Shown here: positions 15,226-28,200 of the stretch, piece by piece
Numbering within the stretch: the stretch's first letter is position 1
Layout of the letters: every line of letters starts with the position of its first letter
Assembly (NCBI GenBank): GCA_023055505.1
Contig: JALIRH010000026.1
Span: 6,897,591 to 6,961,590 of the forward strand
Source of the DNA: Callipepla californica brunnescens
Lineage: Eukaryota > Chordata > Aves > Galliformes > Odontophoridae
Direction of reading: 5' to 3'
Length of the DNA stretch: 64,000 bases
Made by a program: the position numbers and the translations under genes
Notes under the pieces: model-generated
Told to the model about the DNA's origin: nothing
Database searches by the model: none
The model's input: the letters and a program-made list of their open reading frames with translations, nothing else

Positions 15226-15847
15226 GGAGCTAATCCAACTTAAACACATGAAAACTTTTTGGTGGCACTCCAACACTTTTCCAGAAAAGCAATTCCCAGA
15301 AGAAAGGAGTGAAAGAAAAGTTAAGTAAATTCCATCAGAAAGTCCTGATCCTCTTTGGGAAGTGGCACAGATGTTAAACTCTCAACACTGCCATCAACCG
15401 AATTCTTGAAAGTTGACATTCTCTTCGGCAGCAGCCAGCTCACATATGGATAGCTCTGTGCTAGACACAGTACATGCTGTGTTTAGCCCAGCCTGCGAGC
15501 TGCAAAAAAACCTGGTAGGTCATATGGGAAGTGGAGCAACACTCGGGCAGCAGCATAAGAATGATCTGCGATGGGTGAGGTCACAGAAGCTATTAGGGAG
15601 CAACCAGAACTCGGTTGTTGCAGGAGAGGAGTACAGCAGAAGACTGGGGACACAAATCCATAGGAAATGGGATTTTCAGAGCTCTGCCGCTCAACAATTT
15701 GTTTCCCTCGTGTTCTGCAGATTTGACTACTAATATTTCTGCACACTGCAGCTTTGATCACTGTGTTAAGTGTCGCTCTACCGAATAAAAGGATTAGTTG
15801 GTCCAGATTGGCAAAGCTGTGATCATGATATGAAGAGAACTGCAGGG

Positions 15848-15879
<32 letters not shown>
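15848..15879 (+). repeat. Poly-A tract, the longest in the window
   Basis: Thirty-two uninterrupted A residues, likely polymorphic in length. Confidence 0.95.
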
Positions 15880-15884
<5 letters not shown>

Positions 15885-18800
15885 GAAGATCAAGTGTGCA
15901 TACTAATTTCTGTAGGTAGAGTTGGAGTAATAGCCGAAGGTGGGTTTTTTTCATGCACATACAGTAAGAAACATACAAGACTTCCTCAGACTACTAAATG
16001 CTTTATAAGCATTGTTAGCTATTACAGTTTGCCTTTTGCTAGATGGGGCAATGCCACTCTTCCCTTGCACAAAGGCTAGAAGTCCAGCAGCAGTTGTGCT
16101 CATGCTGGCTGATAAGGAGCTGGATTTGAGAAGCACACAGCACAAGCCACAGAAGCCTGCAAGGGGCGGGGGCAGCCAGATCCACCCTTTTGGTTGCAGC
16201 ACACCTTCCGCACCCACTTCACCAGATCAAACCACAGATGTGAGGTTTCAGGGCACAACCCAGGGAGCCCAGTGCCCAGCAGGCTCCCTACCAGCTGAGC
16301 GCTCTCAATGCAATCCGTGCCAGCTCCAGCACAGATCCCGTGTCCCACTGAACGCTATCAGTCCTCAGCTCCTTTCTCATTTCATCTTGCACTGCTATTT
16401 TTCTACCATTTTAGTTCCCTGCATGGAATCATCAGATGATCAGATTAAACCCAGGACTGAGAGGATGGCGGGTAGGAAAAGCTTTTGGGGACCACCCTTT
16501 CCAACAGCAACCTAGGAGGTTAAATACACGGTGACATGACAGCCCTGTAAAGGACAAACGAACATAACACCTCAGAACTCCTCAACCTTTGTACCGCTGG
16601 GAAAAATACTGCAAAGAGGAAACTGTTCCAATTGTAAGTTTTTTTCTGTTTTAGACTGCACTGGGTCATGCTTAACGTCAGCGATTAATTTTTTTCCCAC
16701 CACACTGCAGTGTAAACAAACAACAGGAGCAAGAAGGCTCCAAACCTTAACATTTCTTTTGTGCCACCAAGCCAGCTTTTGTTTTTCCAGTCATTCCCAG
16801 CACCCTTCTGAAAGGTTCCCACAGCCGGTGTAAACAACAGACCAGATGAGCTGGATGACTGTGCCTACCTCCTACAGCCCCTGCTCATAACCGCAGCGTG
16901 CAGTCCCCCTGCCTACAGCCACACAGCTGCCCCATGCCATGGGCACCAGCCACCCCTGCCCTTCACGTAAGAACCCCTGCCTGTATCCATGGGTCACGCT
17001 GAGTGCTACCCAGCACTCCTGAGAGGCACAGCCAAACATCAGTGGTGCATGAGTTGAAGTTTGACCCTCCGTGTTATTTCAAGATCAGCCCACTCCTTTT
17101 CCGTTGCATATTAGGTATTAATTGGTTTCAAAATAGTTGTGAACAGCATTCAAAGGACCAATAACAAAACAATTTACAGGACTTACACGGCAATAAGTTA
17201 TAAAGCTAGGAATTCAACACAAAAACTGAAAAGAAACAGAACATCCTGAGAACAAAGAACCGTGAATGTCAGAGTTGTTTTTCTACAGCTAGCCATGCCT
17301 AAGAACCACTCCAGTTTTAGAGCTGTCTCAGGTATGTAAAACTAAGTTAAACATCTAAACTGGCTAAAAGCTGCAACAACAGAGGTAACTGATGTGGTTA
17401 AAGCAAACAGTTCAGTAAACCAAGTTAGAAAACACCGAGTTCAGACACCCGCCTATTATAGGACCCACGTAAGCTCAGTGCCCACTTCAGACTGCCTTCG
17501 CAGGACCTGCTTCACACACACCTCCATTTTCCGGTAGACACAGAGAGAAAGCACAGTTCTAATTTCTGCTGCACGGCTACGAGGCCCACATACTGTTGCT
17601 GCCACATTTTGTGAACAAGCTGCAGCAGCATCCCTAATTGCTGCACAGCTGGGAAGGGAAGTCCCACCAGCTGGGAACTAAGCACAGAGCTGTACTGTGG
17701 CTCCTAACCAGAACTGGGAAGGCACAAACAAAACTCACCACCAGACAACACAGCTAACACAGTATGATAAGAGACGCCTAACTGCTCCCTTCTACCAAAG
17801 GCTTGTCACACAGGTAGGTATCCATCCCCTTACTGGGTATGCAGAATAGCTTGAACACACAGCAGGTCACCAGTCACAGCAGGTGAAGAAAAGCATAACA
17901 CGTTAAATGACTGTCTTCTTCCCCGGAGCTATTGCAAGGCACACTGAGATAAGAGAAAAGCAATTCCCGAACAGGGTGCCCCAACCAAAATGATCACTTC
18001 AAATTCCATCTTGCTAGACTACCCAATAAGGCCAGCTATCTAGGTGCTTGGACAGTGGCACTGCTGGTGTCATAAGCTTACCATCAGGAAAAAAAAATAC
18101 AGCAACACAGTGACTTTGCCTTCAGATGACTTAAAGATGCCCTCATGATGTATAAAAACTGTTACAATCGCACTTCTCAGTAAAGGAAGAAGATCCCTGT
18201 CATATCATCAGCCACCCACACACAGGGGCACCGCTGACCTCAAGACATATGCACCAGTGCTGGCAGTAACAGAAGAAATTGCCACAGCGAAACTTCCTAG
18301 CTACTTACACGAGGTTATCTCCTGAATCAATTTCACAGCCCACTCGCACCATGTGGAAGCCCAGAAGATCTCTCACTTTGAGTATCACTGCATGAATTAA
18401 AACAACAAAATGAGAACAGCAAGTGAAGTAGAAATACCTGGCAAGCTGCACATTTACTGACCACCTGACCCCAGCCCAGGCCGCAAGTAACACTGCTTTG
18501 TGAAGGCACAGCATTTGGTGAGGCAAGGACACGGCAGTCAGACCGTCCACAGACTGAAAACTGTGCCAAGCTACACGGGACTACACTTGCCGCAAAAGAT
18601 TAGTAAATTATTTTCATAAAAACCTGAATCCAAAGGTGTAGGTTTGGTTATCACAACTTAGAGGCTACGATCTTGAGCACTGAAGAAAATAATGATAAAA
18701 AAATAAAATGAAATGAAAACAAAAGTGATGATAAAGTCAACAACAGCGCACATCCATAGAAATGGTAAGCTTTGCAGTTACTGGAATAGCTAGCCAGAGA

Positions 18801-21800
18801 CTTCCCAAGCATGAACTACACCACAATGCTGAAAGCCTTGCACTCGCCAGGGAACACGCTGAGCTGCTTACTTTCCTAAAAAGGGAAGCTGGAAAAAAAG
18901 CTCGAAACCTTTTCTTCCTCATTGGCGTCAGCTTGTGGTGGTTTGGGTTTATCACTCATTCAGTAAGGCGAGCAGCTTGTCCTGAAGTAGCCTGCTCGCT
19001 TCTGAAAGCACTGCAATTGCTACCATTCGTGCAGATATAAAGATGTGCATTCTAGCTTCCAAAGCTTTTCATTTTACACAGAAAAGAACATCCTTTCACA
19101 TGCTGTTTGCAATGAGGCAGAATCCTTAACGAGCATAAGCAGATCCTGTATGCTACAGCAGACCTGCATGTCATGTTTCACCTTAAAGAAAACGTGACAA
19201 AAATTTGTTGTGCAAAATATATGCTTCTAGAGTATTCACTGGTGTCCACAAGAACCCAGAGCAGAGGCACGCATTACAGACATTCTTCCAGCCAAAGAGG
19301 GCAGAGTTAAGTAGATACTGTCAACAACACACACCTTGGCTTTGCAGTTCCTGTCCTTGTGAAGTTCAAAGTCATAGCCACAACCTACAACAACACGAAA
19401 TTAAGATGACTAACCTCAGCTGCATTAGTGAGTTTGGGAATATTTCATTCTCTTTAAAACAGACTCTCAGTACTCCCCGTGCAGTTGGTTCCCACCATCT
19501 GTTTCAAGATAATCCCAACAAGAGGAACACACGAGAAGTCTCCAATAACCTGCATGGCCGCAAGATCCCCTCCCACATTTCCAGCTACCCAGAGCAACCC
19601 TCTCAGCATTTCCCTCAGAGAGAGGCATCCACGCTGGACCAAAAAGTAAGAGAACCAGAATAGGGGAACGAGTTTAACAATAATCCTAGAAGGAGTGTAG
19701 ATTTCTAATTTATAAAGGGGAAAACAGGAACCAAGACTGTAGCCACGGCCACATAAGCCTGCAAGATTGGTTGCTGAAGACTGACTAGAAGTTTAGAGGA
19801 AACAATCCTAATTCCTCCTTCCCCACAGCTCCAACTCTCTCCTCCCCAGAGAGTCCTTTCAGGTCTCCAGAGCTCTCAGCTCCACCCCGGGGCGGCTCTC
19901 ACACCCTGGTGAAAGGATGGGTGTTGTTCCTAGAAACTGTTGCTTCAGCAGCAGGGCCGGCCCTCAGAGGATGAGAAGAAAGACCTGTCTCCAAAGAATA
20001 CTTGCTCAAGCACCCTTAGTTCTAACCCATACTTCTGAAACGTTTCCAAGAAAGAAAGTACTTGAAAACATTCACATTCTGACCATTTTCAGTTGTCCAG
20101 TCTCTGTACAGAAGGTTTTACTCAACCTCAGCTGCCTTAGAGCCCAAACTGGCCATAGTGCATACAGATAGAACATCCCACACCTCTCCATTCTAGTACC
20201 TTATTTGCAGTTGTTGATGCAAAATTGACAAATTTTGCTGGCTTACACAGCAATGGATGCAATTGACCATCTTGAAGGGACACAGGAGGGGGCAGAGCAG
20301 CTGTCTGCAAGCAAACCTTGCTCCCACAGGTAATCCGCAACTGAACATATACTGCTGAAATCACATCAGTATTCCGCCAGTGAAAAGCACACGCAGGGAC
20401 TCCTCATCCTTTGGTGAAAAGCCAACCTCCTCAGCTCACAGCACACAGATTATCTGAGCTAAGTGAGTTCATTTCGAACAATAAGAAGCATTCCACATCT
20501 CCTCTCACCAGTCAAGCTGTGGTGCCGTGCTCTCAAGCTGATGGGAACATCTTGAGTCAGTAATACAAGGTACCTGCTCATATCTTAACGCATGACATTA
20601 TGAAAAAATACATTGTTTCACCCTTGTAAAAATGAATGCAATTGTTTCTCAGAGCACCAAGTACCGAAGAGCTACTGCAGAATCAAGAGCTGTTTTGCAA
20701 AGAGGAGCAGCCTAGAAGGGAGATCGCGTACTTTTTGTCACAGCAAGCACAAACCAGACAGAACTCAGCAAACCCTTTCTATTCTCACACTGCTTAATTT
20801 TGAAGCACGCAGCCTGGTAACCTGAATTACAATATTTATGCCTGTCTTTCCAGCTCTGAATCGTTTTGGTTGAGCTCTCAAAAGATAACAGCTATTTCAA
20901 AGGTAAGGGAGAAGGGTGAAGGGGATCAGGATATTTTTATGCATAAACTTCAGGGATACGGGCTGCGTGTGGAAGAGCTTGCTTACATAAACCATGGCTC
21001 CTCTTCCCTCCAAGCCCCGTTCACACGAGAGCAAGCCACCACGGGAGGCTGGATGCCCAGAACGAGGCAGCCAAAGCCACAAGGGGACAGGCACGGGCAG
21101 CGTGCCCCAGGGAAAGCAGCCAGCAGCGCACGCCGCAGCTCACACAAGGGTGACCGCAGGGCAGCGGGCCCAGCCAGCCTCTGGTTTAAGTCAGCACAGC
21201 TTCCAGAAGCACCAGCGGCTGTGCCACCAAACCACAAGACCAAGAGTTTTGTTAACAATCAGCTGACTTCCAAACTTTCGTGGGTACGAACCCTCATCAA
21301 ACAAGCTCAAGACCTTGCTGTCACAGGTCTGTAGAAGCAACCCTCTTAAGCAGCCTCAGTCTGTCCAACAGCCATGAGGGATGTCAGTGCACCCCTCAGT
21401 TTCTGCAAGTAACCACAATATTTTCCATCACCGAGGAGCATTTGCAGGAGTGATTACAAGCACTTCACGTTATCTCTTATAGCAATTGCCTGATACACTC
21501 AACCGGCATCAGAAAAAGCCGAGGCAGCTCTGCTTCAGCTCTTTTAATGGCACTTTTATTTCAAATGCGCAGCATGTAAACTCAGCCAGCGTGACTGTGT
21601 TCTTATAAGGAACAGCGAAAAGATTAAACACATTTGTTAAGAGCGGCCTGAACTTCACACGGACTGTATGACTAACGCTGACTAAAAGATGCTCGGTTTC
21701 CTTAAAGAGACAGAACTTGGTTCAGTGACATCGCCGGGCCTAAACCACCGCACACGAGCCTCTCCTCTTAGAGCTCAGAGAAGAAATACCACTGAAGTTC

Positions 21801-23358
21801 TTCAAAGTACCACGTGCATGTGTAGTGGGAAGAAGCAACGCCGATCTGAAAGTCAGTCTGAAGGCATAAGTGACTTCCTTCACTAAAGCTTTAAACACTG
21901 ATACAGACGGAACTCTCAGATCTTCTGACAAAGAAATGTCTCCGCTAGCAAACAGACGCTAGTGTAGTAATAAAAGATTGTTCAGCTTGAACAAAGGAAC
22001 TGCACTGATTAGATTTAAGCTGGAACGGGAAAAATTAAACCTTGACAAAAATAATTTTTAATAACGTGAGGCCACGTAATCTCTTGAGATATGTATGTGC
22101 CTGGAACCCCCACAAGAACGCTCTGGGGCAGCCAACAGACAGAATGGGGCTGCTATTAGAAACAGGTCAGCGGAGTGGGAAAGGACAAACTTAAGTCTGA
22201 AACCAGGAAGTGACATAAAGGCAAATGTGATCTCCATAACAGAGCCGGGGGAGATGTGGTACCTTTTCATTTCTATAGATACTGAACAGATGCAAGCACA
22301 GACCATCCCTTCAGCACTGTGATCTGAGAAGGAAAACTCCTTTCTTGACCACTTGCTCCCAGGGTACGAAAAGGAAAACTTCATCTGAACAGAAACTTGA
22401 GTTCCCCCCTTGCACACACCCTTTTAAGACAGCAGTGACAACAAACAGCTTAGGACAGGGAGATATTTTAATGTAAAAAAGATGCTCCCTCCCCATCCAC
22501 CAGCAAGTTTTGTTTCAAAAAGAAGAAGACCCACAGGTGGGATTCTGCCTACCTTCGCATTTCCTTCTGCTTCCCAGGCTGGAGTGAAGAACCAGGGCCA
22601 GGTGGCAAGCACAAAGCGTGCAATTGGGGCAGAACTGGCTTCTGCACCTGTGTCTGAGCACTGCCTGGGCAAACAGACAGCACCTGAGCTGCTCTCCCAT
22701 TAGCGCACCACGTGAAACCGAGCAGCGCCTGAGCCTAAACTGAGGAGTAACGACCCATCCCTGGCACACAGAACTTTCTATCTCCAGTAAATCACTACGC
22801 TGTTGCTTTCACAATTTAAGCACAAAATGCTTCGCTACAACGATCCCAATATGGCACTTTCAGGCGTGCTGCTTTGTTTTTTTTCTTTTTTTGGCTCAGA
22901 GGGAAATCCCGAAGTCTGCAACAACGCAACAACACAAGACAAAGAACAGAAAAGCCCCCAAAAACCGTTCCCGCACAACGGGCCGGTCCCCAGAAGCCAT
23001 GCGGCAGCCTCACGGGCAGCTGCAGCGGGGCAGCAGGAGCGCTGGTCGGCGCTCCGTGAAAAACTTCTCCACTTGAGGCTCTTAAAGCGCACGAGAACGC
23101 GCGACGCCAAGTCAGCTCCCCGCACGGTAAGCCGCAAGACCTCCAACACACGCACACACACACAGACACACATGCACGCACGCGAGGCGGGCCCACCGCG
23201 GGGCCCGGCCCCGCTTCCCGCCGGCCGCGCTCTTTGTTCGGCGCCCCGCGCCGCGCCGCCGGACACAAAGAGCGGCGGTGCGGCTCCCACCCCCATCCCG
23301 GGTTACTCACTTGTCGGGACGGGCTCCGTCGGGCTGTCCTTCGGCTGCCTCCGTGCAC

Positions 23359-23379
23359 GCCCGCCCGCCCGCCCGCCCG
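23359..23379 (+). repeat. CCCG tetranucleotide repeat in the CpG island
   Basis: Five consecutive copies of a CCCG/CGCC unit, adjacent to the candidate minus-strand splice donor. Confidence 0.9.
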
Positions 23380-23814
23380 GCGGCAGGGAAGGGGCCGGCC
23401 GCGGCCCCCCGCCCCGGGGCTGCCGGCGCCGCGGGGCCCCGGGCGGCTTCGCGGGGGCGGCCGGGTCCAGCCCCGCTGCGGCGGGGCGCTGCTGGGGCCG
23501 GGCCCCGGGCTGGCTGGGCGGCGGCGCCGCCCCTCCTCACATGGGGCCGCCGCCCCTCGCTGCCCCCCCGGGCCGGGCGCTGCGCCGCCGCCGCGGCCGG
23601 CCGGGAGGCGAGTGGCTGGGGCCGCCGCCGGCCCTCTCCCCCTCTCATGCACTCCGGGCCCGGCTGCAGCGGCGGGGGGGCCGCTAGAGGCCCAGCCGGG
23701 CGGCGGGGCGCGGCGCCGCGGGCGCTGCGCTCTGCGGCATGTGGGGGCGGCGCGGGGGGGCGCCCCGGGGTCCGCTCCTCGCGGCGACGACGAGAGGGGG
23801 CGGGGAGGGCGGGC

Positions 23815-23837
23815 GAGAGAGAGAGAGAGAGAGAGAG
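23815..23837 (+). repeat. GA dinucleotide repeat inside the CpG island
   Basis: An uninterrupted (GA)n run of 23 bases, followed by GCGC and a further GAGAGAG. It lies in the promoter core. Confidence 0.95.
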
Positions 23838-24744
23838 CGCGAGAGAGCAGCGCGGCGGCGCGCGCGGATGACAGCCGTAACCCGGCAACAGGCCCCGCCC
23901 TCTCCCCGTGGCGGCGCGGGGCGATGACGCGCGCGGAGGGCAAGGTGGAGCCGAGCAGGTAGCTCCGCGGCGGCACGGTTCAGCCCGGGACAAGGAGGCG
24001 GCGCCGCGCCGGGAGGGAGGGCCGACGGCGGCTGCGCGCGGGCTGGCCCCGCCCTTTCCCGCCGCGGTGGGCGGAGAGGGCGCGAAGCGCTTGCCCGCGT
24101 GCACGTGCGCGCGCTCCCGCCCCCCCATCTCTTCCCTCAGCCGGTCGCGTTGTGATCCTAAAACATCCACAGGTGCGAAATCCAGAGCGGCATTGCTTAG
24201 CTCAGGCATTCCCCCCCGCCGTGTGCTGCTGCGTGCCGTGTCAGCCCTGTCCCCGGCGATGTGCACGGGCAGATGCTGCTCTGCCCTCCGAGCCAGGGGC
24301 TATCCCACCGCGCTCAGTGGCTTCCAGTTGGCTGGCTGCTTTCTTCCCATCTGCTCCTCCTCTTCAGCAGCTGCTTCTGACTCCCCATCATCTCGTGCTC
24401 CATGTTTCTTTGTCCCCTGCCGTAACCTTGTTTACCTGATTTCTCTCTCCGCGTGTATTACAAACAGATGGCTGAGCTTATCTGAGTCTCCAAACTCCTC
24501 TCTCGTTTGTTTTGTGGATTTCTTCCCTCCTCTCTTTAAAGCCGCTACCAGTCACGCTAGCGTTGGTCTCAGCAATGACTTTAGGCGCGTTGCCAAAGAT
24601 GGGATGCTGGCAGAATTTCAATCTGCAGAGCGGAGGGCTGTGAGCCATGGCATCTCAAGTGGGAGGCAGCACTTCGGGCCCAACAAAGGCAGGAACTGCT
24701 GCTGGAACCAGGAACGTCTGCTGCCTTTTGGGCCCCCCATTATA

Positions 24745-25205
24745 TGAGAAACATCAAGGTCTCGGAGCACATCCAGAGAAGAGCAGCAAAGCTGTGAAGG
24801 ATATGGGCACAAGATTTATAAGGAGCAGCTGAGGGAACTGGGGTTGTTCATTCTGGAGAAGAAGATGCTCAAGGGACACCTCATCACTCCCTCTAACTGC
24901 CTGAAAGGAGGTTATGGTGAGGTGGGAGCCAGCCCCTGCTCCCAGGTAACAGCAGCAGAACAGGAGGTGATGGCCTCAAGATGCACTATGGAAAATTCAG
25001 GCAGGATATTAGGGAAAAAAACCTCCTCAGAAACAATGATGAGACACTGGAACTGGCTGCCCAGAGAGGTGATGGAGTCACTGTCCCTGGAGGCATAGAA
25101 GCACCACATGAACGTGGCTCTGAGGGAGATGGCCAACAGGTAAGGTAATGATGGGTTAATGTTTGCACTAGGTGAGCTTCAAGGTCTTTCCCAACCTTAA
25201 TGATG
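24745..25205 (+). repeat. CR1 LINE 3' fragment, the longest in the window
   Basis: It carries the CR1 reverse-transcriptase C-terminal and 3' UTR signature: CAGAGAAGAGCAGCAAAGCT, GGGGTTGTTCATTCTGGAGA, TGAAAGGAGGTTATGGTGAG, GGCTGCCCAGAGAGGTGATG, and TTTCCCAACCTTAATGATG at the tail. Frames are broken. It sits just outside the CpG island, to its right. Confidence 0.9.
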
Positions 25206-25215
25206 CCCCTTTGAC

Positions 25216-28200
25216 ACAAAACCTAACTTCCTCTCCTGGCTTTGTTGCAGTGTTCTACCTCTGCCCTTTGAATAACAAGTTTACTTTAGATTAAACACAC
25301 CTGGGACCCTGATGGTGAATTGAGAGGGAGGGAAAGGTCCATAGGAGGGGTGCAAAAGAACATTGGCCATCCAATCACTACAGAAGCCTCACTGAAGAAA
25401 CTGAAGAATGCTATTCTGCCAGCAGCAAGGATGGAGCTGAGACTGGATTTAATGAAAGTTAGGATTTTTTTATTAGACACAAATGAGAATGGTTCAGCAC
25501 CCAGTCTTAATTGAAATGTTGTCATGATTGACTATTTCAGAAGTAGGGATAAAAATAGCAATCGTACTGCAGATCAATGATCTGGCAGAACTGAACAGGG
25601 AGATTAATGCCATCATGTGCCAGACTCTAGTGCTGTCACACATACCATTTGAATAGATTTTATTTTGAAAATAAAATACAGAACAGTTTAGCACTGAACT
25701 GTATTGTGTGTAACATAAAATCCAGTGAGAACACTAAACTTGCCAGGGGTTACTACCGTGCATGTGGTAACGACAGAACTAGAGACACACTGTACAAACA
25801 CGGGCTAGAAGCTGTATACCTGCTGACTGTCAGCATGTGTTTTCTTCCTTAAACGTTTTTAATCTTGATGAACTACCATCTGTACAAGAGGTTGATATTA
25901 AGCTTAATGGCAAGACTGCAATCTGTCATATTTTCCTTTTAATGTGCTTAAAAGACACCTAGGAAATATTTCAATGCAATAAATCAAAATCTCTACGTAA
26001 TTGTAGTAACTGAAAATATTACATGCTGAAATGCACAGAAAAAAACGAGATCATGATCTGAAAATGTTGAGTTAGCCAGGAGAGGCAGAGCATACATCTC
26101 AGTAAGAAATATACAAGAAAATTATTGAAGAGCAAAGCCAACCCTGTATCATACCATTCCAGCTTTAAAAATGCATAAAGAATAAGGTGCAATTGCAAAA
26201 CAAAATGAGTAAATTCAAGTACTGTAACGGCATTTTTAACATGACTCATTTGCCCAAATGTCTGGTTTTATTCAAGCTCTGTAAGCTTGAAGTACTGTTT
26301 GAAGATAAAGTAAAGCATACAGGATTTCTTTGTATGGGAAGCTAGTGCTGAAAGAGGCCTTATTTCCAAGGTGTAGTCCATGCTGACTAATGCAATTTAA
26401 ACTCATGTTGTTTACTTTTTCAAGGCTATTTCCCCGATTATTTACAGGTGGCTAGGCTATATCCTAGTGGCTTGCACTGCTATGCTGATCCTGAGTTCAG
26501 GAAAAACTATAATGCACATTTTCTGTTCCAGTAAAAGGAGCAGGTAAAGGAAAAAAAATAAAAAACAAACTCTAAGTTCTCATTTTCAAGAGTTGTAATA
26601 GCCCAACCATCAAGAGTGCTTCTCAGTAGTGGAGCAGAGGTCTGGGATAAAGTTTCCAACTTAATTAAAGCCTATTTTCAGGGATGTACCCAAGTAACAG
26701 AAGCCTGTTTCTGAAGCACCCTCCCTGCTTAAGCAAAAGGGGACTACGTTTTCTCTAATCAACAGCAATGAAAGTTTAGCAAATAACTACATGGAACCAG
26801 GATCAGACTAAGTAAAGATAATGAGTAAAGATAAAAGATGCTGCTGCAATGGCACCAGCTCAGAGATCCAATAGCACAGATGATCTCATCAGCAGGGAAC
26901 TACAGTCACAAACCAAAGGTCTTAATGACACCACCATCCTCCAGTGCAGACATCTGTTTATGAACTTCATAGCAGTAATATCATACAGTAGCAGTAGTAT
27001 CAGACAGGGTTTGTGAATTCTCATTTTGACTCAGAAGACGGCCTCATTTTGGATACTCACCAAGATGATAAAGTGCAAGACCTTCTTTATCCCCCTTTAT
27101 TCCGTTTCTCCATATACACTTCTTCTGTTATAGGTACTGTGGTGGTTTTGACAGGAGTAACCCACAAAATAGAAGAACGATAAGATCAGTGAAAAGGCTA
27201 GCTGAGGACTGTATAAGTACACTAGTTTTAGTAACAGGATTAATTGCTTTTGCATGTCAGCCCAAATCCCCATGCAATTCTACATAAAGCAGGTCTGGCA
27301 CAAGTGGGCTACATACTGATACTTTGTCTAGCTAGTATCACAAGAATGTTGCCAGGGTCTTTACTGTTGCTCTCTGCATATTAAACTGTAGTTTCAGAAC
27401 AAACATCACTGGAGAAGAACACTGAGAGTTGTGAAGTGTTTGTAACAGAACCCCAGTTTAACTTGAGCTATGTAACACTGCAGGTTCAGATCTCTGATCT
27501 GAAACCTGGATGTAACTCCATCCCTATTGCTGACATGCCTGATGATGTGCTTGTGCAAACTGATTTCTGCGTGTCCTCCAAATCTGGAGCAGAACAGAAA
27601 GTTTGTCAGATCCAGCACTGTCACTATAGCACAGGCAAAACAGCACTAGAACTCTGATTAAAATTAACTGCGCCTTGGAATATTCAGGGCAGAAATAGCA
27701 AAGGTATTGCAGATCAGTGCACTGACAAAACTATACTGAGCAGCCTGCTCCGTTGCTTACCACTAGCAAACCTTTTTCTTGCTACTACTGGATCTGAAAT
27801 TAGTAACAATAAAAAGAACATTCAGATATCTCCCTAAAAGTAGCTACTCCCATAAAAGCCACAGAGGGAGTACAGAAAATTCCCCTGGGAGAGCATCCAT
27901 TCCATGCCTCTTTCAAGTACTAGCTGACAAAATGGTAGCCTATTTATAGAGTTCAAAGTCTAAGCACGTACTTGAAAGTGTTAGCACCTTTTCTTTATAA
28001 TCTATATTTAGCTGTGGTAGTTTAACTGTCCTGCTAAGCAAAGAAGGTTTGGTGGGAGCACATCCTAATAAGGTATTCACCAGTACTGAAAATCACTGAA
28101 TCACTGTTGTAATATTTAAATGATTTATAACACCATTAAACAGCAGTTCATTGGAAACTTCAGTGGAAACTTGCTTTCAGCAACAATATTGTTTTCTGCA

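Larger units (their letters stand above)
1..22959. other. AT-rich non-coding DNA, probably the first intron of the CpG-island gene
   Basis: No exon with homology I recognise was found on either strand. Contents are one LTR-like repeat (about 3.67-4.06 kb), one CR1 fragment (about 6.08-6.26 kb) and three long poly-A tracts (1064, 15203, 15848). GC-richer patches at 1-430, 16.0-16.5 kb and 20.99-21.25 kb open several frames at once by composition, not coding. If the CpG-island transcript is FBXW7, this lies between its non-coding first exon and its coding exons beyond the left edge. Confidence 0.5.
23311..23870 (-). other. Candidate non-coding first exon in the CpG island (possibly FBXW7 5' UTR)
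   Basis: On the minus strand the island contains a good donor, GACAA|GTGAGTAACC, with intron beginning at 23310. A first exon ending at 23311 and starting somewhere near 23.8-23.9 kb would fit a CpG-island transcription start. The long minus-strand open frame across it is a by-product of GC content and shows no domain. Exon start and gene identity are inferred from position only. FBXW7 has a remote non-coding first exon in mammals, which is consistent with this. Confidence 0.35.
22960..24320. promoter_or_regulatory. CpG island promoter
   Basis: The sequence changes abruptly from AT-rich to extremely GC- and CpG-dense, with the core at about 23.2-24.1 kb. It contains many GGGCGG/CCGCCC Sp1-type boxes, a TGACGC CRE-like site (23925-23930), a CACGTG E-box within GCACGTGCGCG (24102-24107), a GA microsatellite and a CCCG repeat. 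No TATA box was found. Such islands mark constitutive vertebrate promoters. The gene is probably FBXW7 transcribed leftwards, because FBXW7 neighbours TMEM154 in the same orientation in amniotes; that part is inference. Confidence 0.85.

Noticed and set aside
16012..16515. 167-aa plus-strand open frame in a GC-richer patch
   Set aside because: No recognisable family and a composition-driven lack of stops on both strands.
20870..21334. 154-aa plus-strand open frame
   Set aside because: Overlaps open frames on both strands in a GC-rich patch, with Lys/Arg/Ala-rich random-looking sequence and no domain.
23110..23140. Plus-strand donor-like site (CACG|GTAAGC) in the island
   Set aside because: It would require a plus-strand transcript starting near 22.9-23.0 kb, at the island's left shoulder. 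Synteny and the better donor at 23310 favour minus-strand transcription. A divergent or antisense RNA is possible but unsupported.
22803..23976. Very long open frames on both strands (up to 386 aa) across the CpG island
   Set aside because: They are open in several frames at once because stop codons are rare in extreme GC sequence. The translations are Ala/Arg/Pro/Gly-rich, without domains, and cross a good splice donor.
27130..27180. TGTGGTGGTTTTGACAGG, resembling the start of some avian LTRs
   Set aside because: Only a short stretch fits and nothing downstream supports an LTR. Similar short matches at 18.93 and 28.01 kb are equally weak.
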